Assembly (NCBI GenBank): GCA_944472155.2
Contig: OX235279.1
Coordinates: 58,625,564-58,689,563 of the forward strand
Direction of reading: 5' to 3'
DNA from: Trichobilharzia szidati
Lineage: Eukaryota; Platyhelminthes; Trematoda; Strigeidida; Schistosomatidae
DNA: 64,000 bases
The position numbers and the translations under genes are program-made. The notes beneath the pieces were generated by a model that ran no database searches, was not told the origin of the DNA, and was given only the letters and a program-made list of their open reading frames with translations. The number at the start of each line of letters is the position of its first letter. Position 1 is the stretch's first letter. Below are positions 1 to 11,549 of this stretch, in pieces.

Positions 1-1034
1 GCAAGCCGTCATGTTACGTTCGTTGGCTCATGCACGATCCTTTGCTAGTTAGGCAGTCAACCTCGCACTACGATTTGGTCCCGAAATATACTTCGTAATT
101 TAGGCAATCGATTTTGGTGTTTTGCTTTGCCTTTAGTCTACACAGAGCGTATGTAATAGAAGTTGTGGGTATTAGATCTTGAATGAGCATACATAGCACT
201 ATCCGCGAACGTCAACACTCTCAGCCTCTGAACCCATTTAATCAGATTATATTGTCATCATATTGCTGGTGGAGCCACGTCTCCCCAATATCTGAAACAC
301 AAGCACTTGTGTAAACGTTTTAGGTTAATTATGGATTGCAGATATCCGATCTCTTATCTTCACTTACTTCCGATTCGAATACCTCCTCTCCACCACCAGC
401 TACCATTTAAGTTTAATATAATTTCAACTATTACTTGTAGGTGCGCAGGGACTGAGGAAACAGATGGCTGCACTTCTGGCTGCTCGGTTCGACTAAAGGC
501 TATGCGATCACGCCAAGAGTCATTTGAGTCACATCTCAGTGAGACTGAGACTAAGTCTTGGGGCCACTAAGTGGTCGGAAGCATAGACAACGATGTCTCT
601 GGAATGAAGTCAGTCAGTGTTTTGAAGTCTTTAGGAAGACGGTAATTGGACAGTGATGCCGTCATGTCTTCCTCTGAGATGAAACTATCCGATAAGGAAT
701 ATCGTCATGGTGTATGCAGCCACCTTGGTACTTTGACTCGAGTGTCCGAAACTCGTTTGTTCTCATCATGAATGTTTTGCTGGAGCCAGCCTACATCACA
801 CAGTTTACATGGGTGGCTACCAAGGAGAAGAGGTCACTCAAGAACACGAAGATGTGTAACCTTATGATAAGAAAGTGAATTTTGTTTATGCTGTAATTTT
901 CATGAACCAAAAACAGTTTCTACGCATAATACAGTGCCGATAGACAGACCACAGTGAAAGCCGTCATGCCATTCATTCAGTGGTGGTTCCAAATCAGTCA
1001 TGACGGACTGAAGGTGAGAATAATCAAACGACGA
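1..1034. other. Unassigned left flank of the giant palindrome
   Basis: This stretch lies outside the inverted-repeat arm. The longest reading frame (307-570, plus, 87 codons) shows no recognisable domain. The motif CCGTCATG recurs at about 657 and 961, and its complement occurs near 1000. I see no mobile-element signature and no convincing exon. Confidence 0.4.
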
Positions 1035-4000
1035 TGATCCCCATTTGTATGTTTCCACTTTTCATTTCACTTATTTTCAGATCAAGTTCGATCAGAACAC
1101 GAAGAACATACAGTATGCAGAAAGTATTAGGCTGAATACTTCTGGTGATTCAAATGATTTTTAACTTGTGTGTTGTGTCCATACATTTTACATGCATTTT
1201 GCATTGAGAGTGAAGTTTTTCTTCTTAAAACTCATCTGCTTTCTAATTTCATTAGTCTTTGAGTTGACGCACTTATGTTGTTTGTCGCGACAAGCTGGTA
1301 AGTCATAGGCGTGGCTAGAGACTCAGGGTCCACTCCATGACCGTAGGCAATCAGTTAAAACTTTGGGTTGATTGTAGAAACTTTGGGGCAAACTGCAGAT
1401 AACTGCCCCAATTTCTGCAATGAGACCAAATAAAATGCTAGCTAGGGATAGTCAACTTTGTTGGGCGGAGACCAGCAGTTAACATTGAAAGCTTGGAAGA
1501 CAGTCACATGATTATTGTGCGTATGTTTTAATGAACGCTGCAAACCACAGCGGTGTTTTCTCCTCAATTTTCGATGAGATCTCAACGCGATAGGTCTGAG
1601 AGGTTTTGAAAACGTGTCATCATAGACAACACGTGTAAAGATAACTGTGATTGATTAAAACAAAATAATGGGGAAAACCAAAGCAGAACGTGCGATGAAG
1701 GAAGATGGTATTTTGTAGGCCTCAAAATTCAAGGAGGCCACCCGAATGTATCTTTTCGTCATACGTAAATGAATTTTGTTATGTGTCAGACGGTTAAGGT
1801 TAAAAATAAGTTATCCACAGTCACGGATGCAAACAACCACTAAACGACAGTTCCATAGAAGCCGTGACAGACTGAGGGCACGAAGGATTAAATGACAGTG
1901 TTCTGTGTTGGTATGTCGACAACTTTCACTTTTCTTATTCTTAGACCATCAGGGATTTAAACAAGGAAGACATTGCTTAAACGGTAAGCACTCGGTTGTC
2001 GGCTGCACCTGACACGTATGATCTGTGAACCATGCGTAGTTTATGAACATTGCGAACGCATTTTTAATTATTTGTGGATATAGGTCTGTCAAGTCTCACT
2101 TGCTTCTAGTGACAGCGAACCGTTGTGTTAACAGAAGAATGAGGTTTCGTATGTGACACGGTGTGTATGTTTTTAAATGTGCTCACTTCAGCCAGTTGAT
2201 ATTTAAGGTGGAGAGCATTGTAGAAATGTTGAGGGTAACGTTATGTACACTGCATAAAGTTCCACATCACTGAGGCGTTATGTCTCACTTCTCGATTTGA
2301 ACCGGACGTTTTTGCTAGTTTGTTGAGTATGAAGATGATGAATAGCGGATGATAAAAATTAGAGGGCACAATATTAGTAAAATCTACAAGAACCGACACT
2401 TTACAATCTGACAACGCGATCTTTTAATTAATGCAGATGTACATGAAATCAGTGAGAGTAGCCTACACAGGTAAGGTACAAAAAAGGTGGTGGTAACTTC
2501 TGGAAAATTATTGGAAGTAAGAATCGGATAGAGAATCTACGGACTATAGACAATAAGCTGCAAGAAATGATAGTTGACGTCCAAATAACAGATTAATTTC
2601 ACAAATGCCGAAAACTTCAACTGGCCTCTGAAGCACCCACAATGCGCAAAGTGAAATGGGAAAATACTATTAACAAAGTGTGATGTCACCACACTAGTAC
2701 AACACAAAATCACCCCTTACATATTACACAATTTCGACATAATGTCATAGGAAGGGATTTCAGAGGATGGGACATTACAACTGCGGTCGCGGAACAGGTG
2801 TGTTTTTTGTTAACACAGTCGTCTAGACGTAGTCCTTCAGGCAGCAATGGAGACCATCAAAGCGTCTGTCTACATTTGTTTGGTGACACGTAGCCTACGA
2901 AAGGAATGTACAAAAGGGAAATAGGTACGAAAGACACGACAGGATGGTACGAAATGTATAAGCGTGGTTCAGTTGTATCCAATTTTCGACAAATTCCTCA
3001 TTTTCGGGGTGTAAACATGACAACAGAATAGCACTGTGAAGCGTGTGAATAAGACACGTTTTCAAATCGAGTCGGATAGAAAATACCTGAACAACGAAAA
3101 AACAAGAGGTTTTCGAGCGTCCTCTATAAATTGCCCAGCTTTGATAAAGTGTCTTCGAATTTTTCAAGGACTTGACGGAAGTTTTAACTAAGAAGTGTGT
3201 GTACGAGAATTTAGCGTCAGTTGGCACATTGAAAACAGATGTGGGATGACAAACGCGAAAGTGAAATTATAGATGCATTCTCCACCTCTCTGGTTGTTCG
3301 TTACTGATGACGAAGAATCTATAGAACCAGCAAGTAGTTCAGTGGATAAGTATGAATTTATTTTCATTCACTGGTCTATTAGCTTGATGGAATATGAGAC
3401 ATATGAAGCTTGCCTTAGCAAACGACGTATGCACTATATGAAGTAAAAAGGGAGATGGAGCATTGTATTATCATGTAGCATATTGAGTGTACTTCCACTG
3501 CCTGCAGTGAACCGATGCTAATCTTCACCAAAAATATTGATTGTGGTGACTCCGTATAAACAATCATGTGAAGACTCATAGTTGCCTCTTTTTGTTGTTA
3601 CTCAAAGGAGGAGTAAATTAGCGCTGATTTCGATATTTTAAATAGGGAAGCTGAACATGAGATTTCCCAAATTATCATTGTTCCACCACGTTGAGCAAGG
3701 CAATGTCTGGAGGCTAATGATTTCTAGGGAATGGTTTCCTGATTGCACAAATGTGTGGAATAAAAGGGGGCATTTTCGGGGAAGCGAGGAAGAAAAGGGG
3801 CTATTTTCTTTCAAATGGGGAAAAAACGATTAAATGGGACAATGAGGGGTAGCCATGAAAAATTTTACTGTGCGCGCGAGGTTACTGATAAATTGTAAGT
3901 AGTTTAATTTTTCTGTCGAAATTACATTACCAGTACTTCCGTTGGTGCGTTTTTCTTACATAAACAGTTTCCTGTTGAATCTTTTCACAAAATCTGATAA

Positions 4001-4265
4001 GCAGAACACAGAAGGAAATACCAACACTTAAAAGTAGGAATGGCAGTAAAAGCAATCCAACATCTTAAGTGTTTTCTGTCATACACTAATCAAGACAGAC
4101 CCACACGCATATATACATACACATACATTAAGAATAGTGGTCAGTAGTATTAGATTGCAGTCACACTGAGAAGTCGACCTGTGACTTGTTATTGTCACTT
4201 TGACTTTGATAATATAAGGGGTCAGTGTACTTGCTAATAATGCCACAAATGCCTTTGAAAACTAA
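1035..4265 (+). repeat. Left arm of giant inverted repeat (about 3.2 kb)
   Basis: The reverse complement of this arm is found at 6762-9924. Over most of its length position x pairs with 11027 minus x. At the inner edge, 4251-4265 (gcctttgaaaactaa) pairs with 6762-6776, and base 4266 no longer pairs. At the outer edge, 1035-1042 (tgatcccc) pairs with 9917-9924. Identity is very high by eye: a 110-codon frame is identical in both arms (2895-3227 minus and 7800-8132 plus). This arm carries 68 bases (1086-1153) that the other arm lacks. I recognise no transposon protein in the arm. It could be a recent inverted duplication, a very large foldback element or an assembly artefact. Confidence 0.95.
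2895..3227 (-). other. Open frame duplicated in both palindrome arms (left copy)
   Basis: A 110-codon frame that opens with GTG rather than ATG (VPTDAKFSYTHFL...) and has an identical copy in the other arm. It has a basic first half and a hydrophobic, Cys- and Leu-rich second half. I recognise no domain. Perfect conservation of the frame is explained by the identity of the arms and is not itself evidence of coding. It may be an exon or chance. Confidence 0.15.
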
Positions 4266-4386
4266 TCGAACCTCTAAGACTAACTAAACCAAACTTTGTG
4301 ACTCATCGTTTAACGAAGAAAGTGTTATATGTGGGTTCATGCTAACTGACCAATCAGCGGAGTTTATGAAAGCGTAAATGGTCAGT

Positions 4387-4464
4387 GTGCGTTGGTGGCA
4401 TAGCAGTTAGGACTCAAACAGACCATGCACATGGTCTGGGTTTCTACCCCCTGCCGACGCACAC
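4387..4464 (+). mobile_element. tRNA-like head of an RTE-tailed SINE (fragment)
   Basis: The sequence reads tgcgttggtggcatagcagt... and closes with a complementary ...ctgccgacgca, as the head of the SINE at 45752 does. The A-box region (TGGCATAGCAGTTAGGA) is good; the B-box has decayed (GGTTTCTACCCCC instead of GGTTCGATCCCC). The body and RTE-type tail are absent, so this is a head-only relic. It lies just inside the palindrome spacer. Confidence 0.75.
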
Positions 4465-4617
4465 CCGATATGAATGGTCCGCTCGGGAGGTTACTGATAA
4501 ATTGATAGTAGTTCATAGGTATTTATCGATTTCAAATTCAAGCCACTAGGCAATAACCTTTTAAGTAACTGTTAAGTAGATTTATTCTGGTGAAATCCTC
4601 ACACCTGGCTATTAGTC

Positions 4618-4929
4618 GTGATTTACCCTTTACCAGATAACTTCGTCATAGCGTTCAATAGACCTGATCTCTTAACGCGGGTACACAAGGAAAGACTATT
4701 ATTCAGACATTATATAGATGCTTGTGATTTCTTCAACTCATCTAGTATTGGAATATGGAAATGCTCCAGAGTGGGCTTCGAGACTCTAGAAATTAAGCCG
4801 TCTGACATAATGAGTAAGTGCCTCTGCATTCGTACAGACGAGTATGAAGTAGCAATGTCGCTGCCTCATACTTTTCCAGAATCTGCTTATATTTACTGCG
4901 TCAACCGTCGACATTCTTGTATTCAGTGA
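4618..4929 (+). CDS. Hypothetical open frame in palindrome spacer
   Basis: A 103-codon frame that starts at GTG (VIYPLPDNFVIAFNRPDLL...) and contains ordinary-looking composition with several Cys residues. I recognise no domain. A possible splice acceptor (pyrimidine tract then ttctttcag) lies further on at about 4987. It might be an upstream exon of the gene at 5621-6793, or chance. Confidence 0.2.
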   Translation: MIYPLPDNFVIAFNRPDLLTRVHKERLLFRHYIDACDFFNSSSIGIWKCSRVGFETLEIKPSDIMSKCLCIRTDEYEVAMSLPHTFPESAYIYCVNRRHSCIQ

Positions 4930-5363
4930 CGAGCGGAGTAATGCTGCTGTAAATTTTGTTTATATCACATGTTCTTATTTCTTTCAGAACAAAGAGAAGA
5001 CTTGCGTTGTGTTACCAAAACCCGGCTCAGAGAGATTATTGCTAGCCGCGTAAAAAATGGATGATGAAGAATGAACTGTGCGTTTATTACAGTAGTGTAT
5101 CAGAGTCTGAAGTCTAAGCATGTATAGACCCTGGACAGAATTGGCACTTTATTCCCTGTCAGACGCTAGACGAGACAGGTAATTAATTTGGTATTAACTA
5201 CATTCCCGTAATTAGACTCTTTTGCAGAAGCCATGAATATTTTGTCGGCTGTACTACGAATGCGCAATACCATGGACAGGTCAGATAATCTCAAGAAGAC
5301 CTTGCTCCTAACCACTACCAAGTGTTAACGGTGGATTCTTATTCTTTATTGATGTGATGCAGA

Positions 5364-5546
5364 GTGGAGACAAAGGATTACGCCTCGTACGTTTATGAGT
5401 CTGCTGAACTAGAAGCAGTGGAGGCACAGAAATTGTGTGGGTCATCCAAATACCATGGAATCTCTGATGTTATCGATAGTCAAGTAGTGCACTCATTTAA
5501 TACTCTTATTCCCTTGGTACTTCCAATCAACAAATGCCAGTGGTGA
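5364..5546 (+). CDS. Hypothetical upstream exon in palindrome spacer
   Basis: A 60-codon frame reading (V)ETKDYASYVYESAELEAVEAQKLCG.... It is acidic, probably helical at its start, and preceded by gtgatgcag, which could be a splice acceptor. I recognise no family. It lies directly upstream of the better supported exons beginning at 5617 and could belong to the same transcript. Nothing in the sequence fixes its donor. Confidence 0.25.
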   Translation: METKDYASYVYESAELEAVEAQKLCGSSKYHGISDVIDSQVVHSFNTLIPLVLPINKCQW

Positions 5547-5620
5547 CGTCGTCACCAGTCACACAGCCAATTCTGCAGTTCATGTTTTTTATTTTTAGTT
5601 ACTGGTTACTTTGCAGTACC

Positions 5621-6793
5621 ATGGATTCCCTTAATAAATTGGCTACCGCGTTACAGTCCCTTAATGGAGAAGTGCTATCCCTTATTAAAGTGGTGACGCA
5701 GTTGGTTTCATCTAATAGACTGAGCAACGTGGCCGTCTTCGGAACCAATAAATCCTCCACTGACAATAGTCAACTGGAATTCCCTTTGGCAACTGGAAGC
5801 GTCACTGAAAACCCGAAATTTCAGAGATTCATTCGTAAGTTTACAATTAAGTTTCGATAACGTTTAGATGACGAAAATAGTTGGCAGTTTATCGTTAAGT
5901 CTGCAGTCTTCGTTGAGAGGAATGCCTAATTACAATTAGAAGCCTAAGCTACCCAGTCGCTTCACAGCATGTGGAACACCAACGAAGTTAGCCCTCACAA
6001 AATGCAGCTTCTATAAAGTCATTACGTGCAAACTTCCTTTATCTAAATATGTCTTTCAGCCGTCATTATTAGCAAGTTCGTTTCTGCTACAATGCCCGAG
6101 GATGAACTAAGGAAGATTTCGAAAGCCAGCACTAAGGCCCACTTCCACGACGGCGTAGCAAAAAGGGGGAGCCGGCAAAGAGTAAGTAAATATTTTAAGG
6201 TTTATTAAAGTTACTATACTACAAACAGTTTCACTGAGTGTATGTCACTCAACGAAATTCTGATTTAATCTTCACAGGACAATAAGAGTGATCAGAGAAT
6301 CTCTGCTGTAAGTGAAAATTTTATTAAATGAATGCTGTAAAAGTCTATAACGAAACTGCCAGTAGCATGTAATTGTCAACGTTATGAAAACTGGCGCTGT
6401 TAATTGCATGAACTACGTGTTCATCTTGACAGGTGGTTCAACAGTTGATGGTTTGTCTATAATGACTCAATTGTTATTGTAAGTGTAGGGCAAAATTCGA
6501 TGTTGAAAAATAGACCCTAGGTATGACCATTTATTTATAAACAAGTAATTTGACTTCTACTCAATTATTAAGTAACTTTTAACAGCTGAATAACCACGTT
6601 TATTATATCATTATTATTACGTCGCATCTCTGTATAAGTGTGACCGTTGATTACTACCTAGCTCACTAATAATTTTTTAACTTTTCAGGTTAGTCCAATG
6701 GATCTAGTTGATGAAGGTGGGCAGGTGAAATGCAGAATTCACACTCCATGTTCAAAGACACTTAGTTTTCAAAGGCATTTGTGGCATTATTAG
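5621..6793 (+). CDS. Candidate small multi-exon gene with a 30-base micro-exon
   Basis: Four exons join in one open frame: 5621-5834, 6060-6181, 6278-6307 and 6689-6793 (471 bases, 156 residues plus stop). Each junction is GT-AG: donors gtaagt at 5835, 6182 and 6308; acceptors tctttcag before 6060, ttcacag before 6278 and cttttcag before 6689. The ATG at 5621 follows ttactttgcag, so a non-coding first exon is likely. A further exon-like block at 6433-6478 (acceptor cttgacag, donor gtaagt) has an in-frame stop at 6460 and would shorten the protein if included. The product starts MDSLNKLATALQSLNGEVLS (heptad-like), continues through SATMPEDELRKISKASTKAH, and has no signal peptide. I do not recognise the family. 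Schistosome micro-exon genes use short exons in multiples of three, but one 30-base exon is not enough to assign that class. The last exon crosses into the right palindrome arm at 6762. Confidence 0.5.
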
Positions 6794-9700
6794 CAAGTAC
6801 ACTGACCCCTTATATTATCAAAGTCAAAGTGACAATAACAAGTCACAGGTCGACTTCTCAGTGTGACTGCAATCTAATACTACTGACCACTATTCTTAAT
6901 GTATGTGTATGTATATATGCGTGTGGGTCTGTCTTGATTAGTGTATGACAGAAAACACTTAAGATGTTGGATTGCTTTTACTGCCATTCCTACTTTTAAG
7001 TGTTGGTATTTCCTTCTGTGTTCTGCTTATCAGATTTTGTGAAAAGATTCAACAGGAAACTGTTTATGTAAGAAAAACGCACCAACGGAAGTACTGGTAA
7101 TGTAATTTCGACAGAAAAATTAAACTACTTACAATTTATCAGTAACCTCGCGCGCACAGTAAAATTTTTCATGGCTACCCCTCATTGTCCCATTTAATCG
7201 TTTTTTCCCCATTTGAAAGAAAATAGCCCCTTTTCTTCCTCGCTTCCCCGAAAATGCCCCCTTTTATTCCACACATTTGTGCAATCAGGAAACCATTCCC
7301 TAGAAATCATTAGCCTCCAGACATTGCCTTGCTCAACGTGGTGGAACAATGATAATTTGGGAAATCTCATGTTCAGCTTCCCTATTTAAAATATCGAAAT
7401 CAGCGCTAATTTACTCCTCCTTTGAGTAACAACAAAAAGAGGCAACTATGAGTCTTCACATGATTGTTTATACGGAGTCACCACAATCAATATTTTTGGT
7501 GAAGATTAGCATCGGTTCACTGCAGGCAGTGGAAGTACACTCAATATGCTACATGATAATACAATGCTCCATCTCCCTTTTTACTTCATATAGTGCATAC
7601 GTCGTTTGCTAAGGCAAGCTTCATATGTCTCATATTCCATCAAGCTAATAGACCAGTGAATGAAAATAAATTCATACTTATCCACTGAACTACTTGCTGG
7701 TTCTATAGATTCTTCGTCATCAGTAACGAACAACCAGAGAGGTGGAGAATGCATCTATAATTTCACTTTCGCGTTTGTCATCCCACATCTGTTTTCAATG
7801 TGCCAACTGACGCTAAATTCTCGTACACACACTTCTTAGTTAAAACTTCCGTCAAGTCCTTGAAAAATTCGAAGACACTTTATCAAAGCTGGGCAATTTA
7901 TAGAGGACGCTCGAAAACCTCTTGTTTTTTCGTTGTTCAGGTATTTTCTATCCGACTCGATTTGAAAACGTGTCTTATTCACACGCTTCACAGTGCTATT
8001 CTGTTGTCATGTTTACACCCCGAAAATGAGGAATTTGTCGAAAATTGGATACAACTGAACCACGCTTATACATTTCGTACCATCCTGTCGTGTCTTTCGT
8101 ACCTATTTCCCTTTTGTACATTCCTTTCGTAGGCTACGTGTCACCAAACAAATGTAGACAGACGCTTTGATGGTCTCCATTGCTGCCTGAAGGACTACGT
8201 CTAGACGACTGTGTTAACAAAAAACACACCTGTTCCGCGACCGCAGTTGTAATGTCCCATCCTCTGAAATCCCTTCCTATGACATTATGTCGAAATTGTG
8301 TAATATGTAAGGGGTGATTTTGTGTTGTACTAGTGTGGTGACATCACACTTTGTTAATAGTATTTTCCCATTTCACTTTGCGCATTGTGGGTGCTTCAGA
8401 GGCCAGTTGAAGTTTTCGGCATTTGTGAAATTAATCTGTTATTTGGACGTCAACTATCATTTCTTGCAGCTTATTGTCTATAGTCCGTAGATTCTCTATC
8501 CGATTCTTACTTCCAATAATTTTCCAGAAGTTACCACCACCTTTTTTGTACCTTACCTGTGTAGGCTACTCTCACTGATTTCATGTACATCTGCATTAAT
8601 TAAAAGATCGCGTTGTCAGATTGTAAAGTGTCGGTTCTTGTAGATTTTACTAATATTGTGCCCTCTAATTTTTATCATCCGCTATTCATCATCTTCATAC
8701 TCAACAAACTAGCAAAAACGTCCGGTTCAAATCGAGAAGTGAGACATAACGCCTCAGTGATGTGGAACTTTATGCAGTGTACATAACGTTACCCTCAACA
8801 TTTCTACAATGCTCTCCACCTTAAATATCAACTGGCTGAAGTGAGCACATTTAAAAACATACACACCGTGTCACATACGAAACCTCATTCTTCTGTTAAC
8901 ACAACGGTTCGCTGTCACTAGAAGCAAGTGAGACTTGACAGACCTATATCCACAAATAATTAAAAATGCGTTCGCAATGTTCATAAACTACGCATGGTTC
9001 ACAGATCATACGTGTCAGGTGCAGCCGACAACCGAGTGCTTACCGTTTAAGCAATGTCTTCCTTGTTTAAATCCCTGATGGTCTAAGAATAAGAAAAGTG
9101 AAAGTTGTCGACATACCAACACAGAACACTGTCATTTAATCCTTCGTGCCCTCAGTCTGTCACGGCTTCTATGGAACTGTCGTTTAGTGGTTGTTTGCAT
9201 CCGTGACTGTGGATAACTTATTTTTAACCTTAACCGTCTGACACATAACAAAATTCATTTACGTATGACGAAAAGATACATTCGGGTGGCCTCCTTGAAT
9301 TTTGAGGCCTACAAAATACCATCTTCCTTCATCGCACGTTCTGCTTTGGTTTTCCCCATTATTTTGTTTTAATCAATCACAGTTATCTTTACACGTGTTG
9401 TCTATGATGACACGTTTTCAAAACCTCTCAGACCTATCGCGTTGAGATCTCATCGAAAATTGAGGAGAAAACACCGCTGTGGTTTGCAGCGTTCATTAAA
9501 ACATACGCACAATAATCATGTGACTGTCTTCCAAGCTTTCAATGTTAACTGCTGGTCTCCGCCCAACAAAGTTGACTATCCCTAGCTAGCATTTTATTTG
9601 GTCTCATTGCAGAAATTGGGGCAGTTATCTGCAGTTTGCCCCAAAGTTTCTACAATCAACCCAAAGTTTTAACTGATTGCCTACGGTCATGGAGTGGACC

Positions 9701-9924
9701 CTGAGTCTCTAGCCACGCCTATGACTTACCAGCTTGTCGCGACAAACAACATAAGTGCGTCAACTCAAAGACTAATGAAATTAGAAAGCAGATGAGTTTT
9801 AAGAAGAAAAACTTCACTCTCAATGCAAAATGCATGTAAAATGTATGGACACAACACACAAGTTAAAAACCATTTGATCTGAAAATAAGTGAAATGAAAA
9901 GTGGAAACATACAAATGGGGATCA
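6762..9924 (-). repeat. Right arm of giant inverted repeat
   Basis: Reverse-complement partner of 1035-4265, separated from it by a spacer of about 2.5 kb (4266-6761). The arm is 3163 bases against 3231 in the left arm; the difference is one 68-base gap near its outer end. The near identity means the arms are either young or kept alike by gene conversion. Confidence 0.95.
7800..8132 (+). other. Open frame duplicated in both palindrome arms (right copy)
   Basis: Same frame as 2895-3227 in the opposite orientation. A GT dinucleotide at the end of the basic half (after ...FFVVQ, about 7940) could serve as a splice donor, but no partner exon is obvious. Confidence 0.15.
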
Positions 9925-10544
9925 GGGGTGTTTTTGTGGAAATATGTATGTATATATTTGTCAGTTTGTCAATCCTATGCAAATTTCCATTTATTTGCAC
10001 TTTTTTTCTATGGAATCTCCCACTTTTGTCGAACTTTTTAAGGCTTTGCCTTTCCTTCTTGTCCGATTGGGATACTACATGAAAGCCTAATGAAGCTGAA
10101 GTATATACTTTAGTCACCACATCAAAATTATCCCAGTGCTTCACCATGCATACTTTCCCTCAGTTTTACTTAATCACTGTGTACTTAGATGGCATCAAAT
10201 CCCAACCACGTACAAAATTGAGGAGTTTATTCGCAAGAATTTGGTTTTTGATATTTTGAGGCAGTTAAAGCAAAATGCTAGCTTGTCACTTCATTATTTC
10301 AACCAGTGTCTTACTTGCACAAGTAATCGAATAGTTCTTCAATAATCTTTCGTGTGTGTTAATTTATTTGTGGGTTTCAGAAGGTCTAGACTTCACTACT
10401 GTGTCTAAACTGCAGATAGATCTTAGGACTATTCCTCCAGCTGCCTTGTCTGAATATATCCCCAGAATCTGTTTATTCCTCTTTGTTGTAGTTGTTTCTT
10501 ATTTCAAAGTGACTGAAATGCCTACAAGTGTGATGTTATCATTA
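9925..10544. other. Unassigned stretch between palindrome and RTE copy
   Basis: AT-rich DNA with only short open frames (for example 10136-10345 plus). I see no domain, splice pattern or repeat family here. Confidence 0.35.
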
Positions 10545-10619
10545 TTCCTTCAGGTTCCAGGTGGAACATGGGACTTCAACTGCAAATCTTCATTTTGTGC
10601 TGTTCTCTGCAGTCCTCTT

Positions 10620-11360
10620 TGGCTGCCCCGACGATCGCCCATAAGCTTTTATCTCCTCCCCACATGACTCTGTGTATATCACCCTCGGACAGTCAACTCG
10701 TCGTCTCCCACTCAAGGGCCTTGAGTGCGATATCACTCAATGGTCTCCTCACCATATGCCCAATCCACCTACATCTTCTCCTGTATATTTTCTGGGCGGT
10801 CGGTTCTTGGTTGGTTCGTTCCCACGGTTTCTTGTTCCTAATTGATTTTGGCCATTTGATCTTCAATATAGAGCCAACGAAGACAGCTGTTGATGAAAGT
10901 TTGAAGCTTGTCATAAATACCTGTTGTGAAGCGATAGCCAAGTTTCTGACCCAGTAGCCTAACATTTGTCCTGAAAATCTGAATCGTCTTCTTTATGCTG
11001 CGGAGTGCAGAAGAATTCAAAACCGATTTCAGATTGATGAAGGTGTATCTTGACATTCCGAACATGACTGGCTTTGACATTTTCTTCTGTTCCCCCTGTG
11101 CTTGAAACAATGCTTCCTAGATAGGTGAAGGAAGTCACTTCTTTCGAATTTATTCCATTGGTAGTGACTTGTGCTTATTGTTGGTGGCTCTCGGTTATCT
11201 TCATCACCACCTCCTCCACCACGTTCACTTGAGATTTTGTCTTCAATGCAGCTTCTTTCGTTAACTTGTTGGTTTTCGCTTGCAAGTCTTCGAATTTGTC
11301 TGACATTAGGCATCAATAGTCGACGAAGTCCAGATCTCCTTGATCCTTCTTACCTGCCCG
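10620..11360 (-). pseudogene. RTE RT active-site remnant and C-terminal region
   Basis: Reading down from 11360, a DLDFVDY block corresponds to the DLDFADD active-site motif of this LINE family, so one catalytic Asp is lost. It is followed by MSDKFEDLQAKTNKL, then QTFINSCLRWLY and a block like WRWIGHMVRRPLSDIALKALEW. These are characteristic of the region after RT in SjR2-like elements. Several frame changes and stops make it a pseudogene. Confidence 0.75.
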
Positions 11361-11549
11361 ACGTGTTCTAGTCTCCTTGCTCTCCACAGTTTCCAGCATA
11401 ATCCAGTGCGCAACAAGCAGGAATATCATTGGTGATAGTAGGGAGCCTCATCTCACTTATGTATTCACGCCTCGCTTACTATGCCAGGCGAAATCCATGT
11501 TGCCTTGTGTATATCTTTGTGTTTATGGACGCTACCTCCAATCACCAAA

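Noticed and set aside
2895..3227. Conserved protein because the frame is identical in two places
   Set aside because: Identity follows from the palindrome arms being near identical at the DNA level, so it gives no evidence of selection on the protein.
1035..9924. Polinton or Maverick element because of long inverted terminal repeats
   Set aside because: Arms are longer than usual for such elements, the loop is only 2.5 kb, and no polymerase, integrase, ATPase or capsid sequence is visible.
1035..9924. Simple assembly duplication of one sequence
   Set aside because: Not fully excluded, but the arms differ by a clean 68-base gap and point changes, so they are not a plain copy of a single contig.
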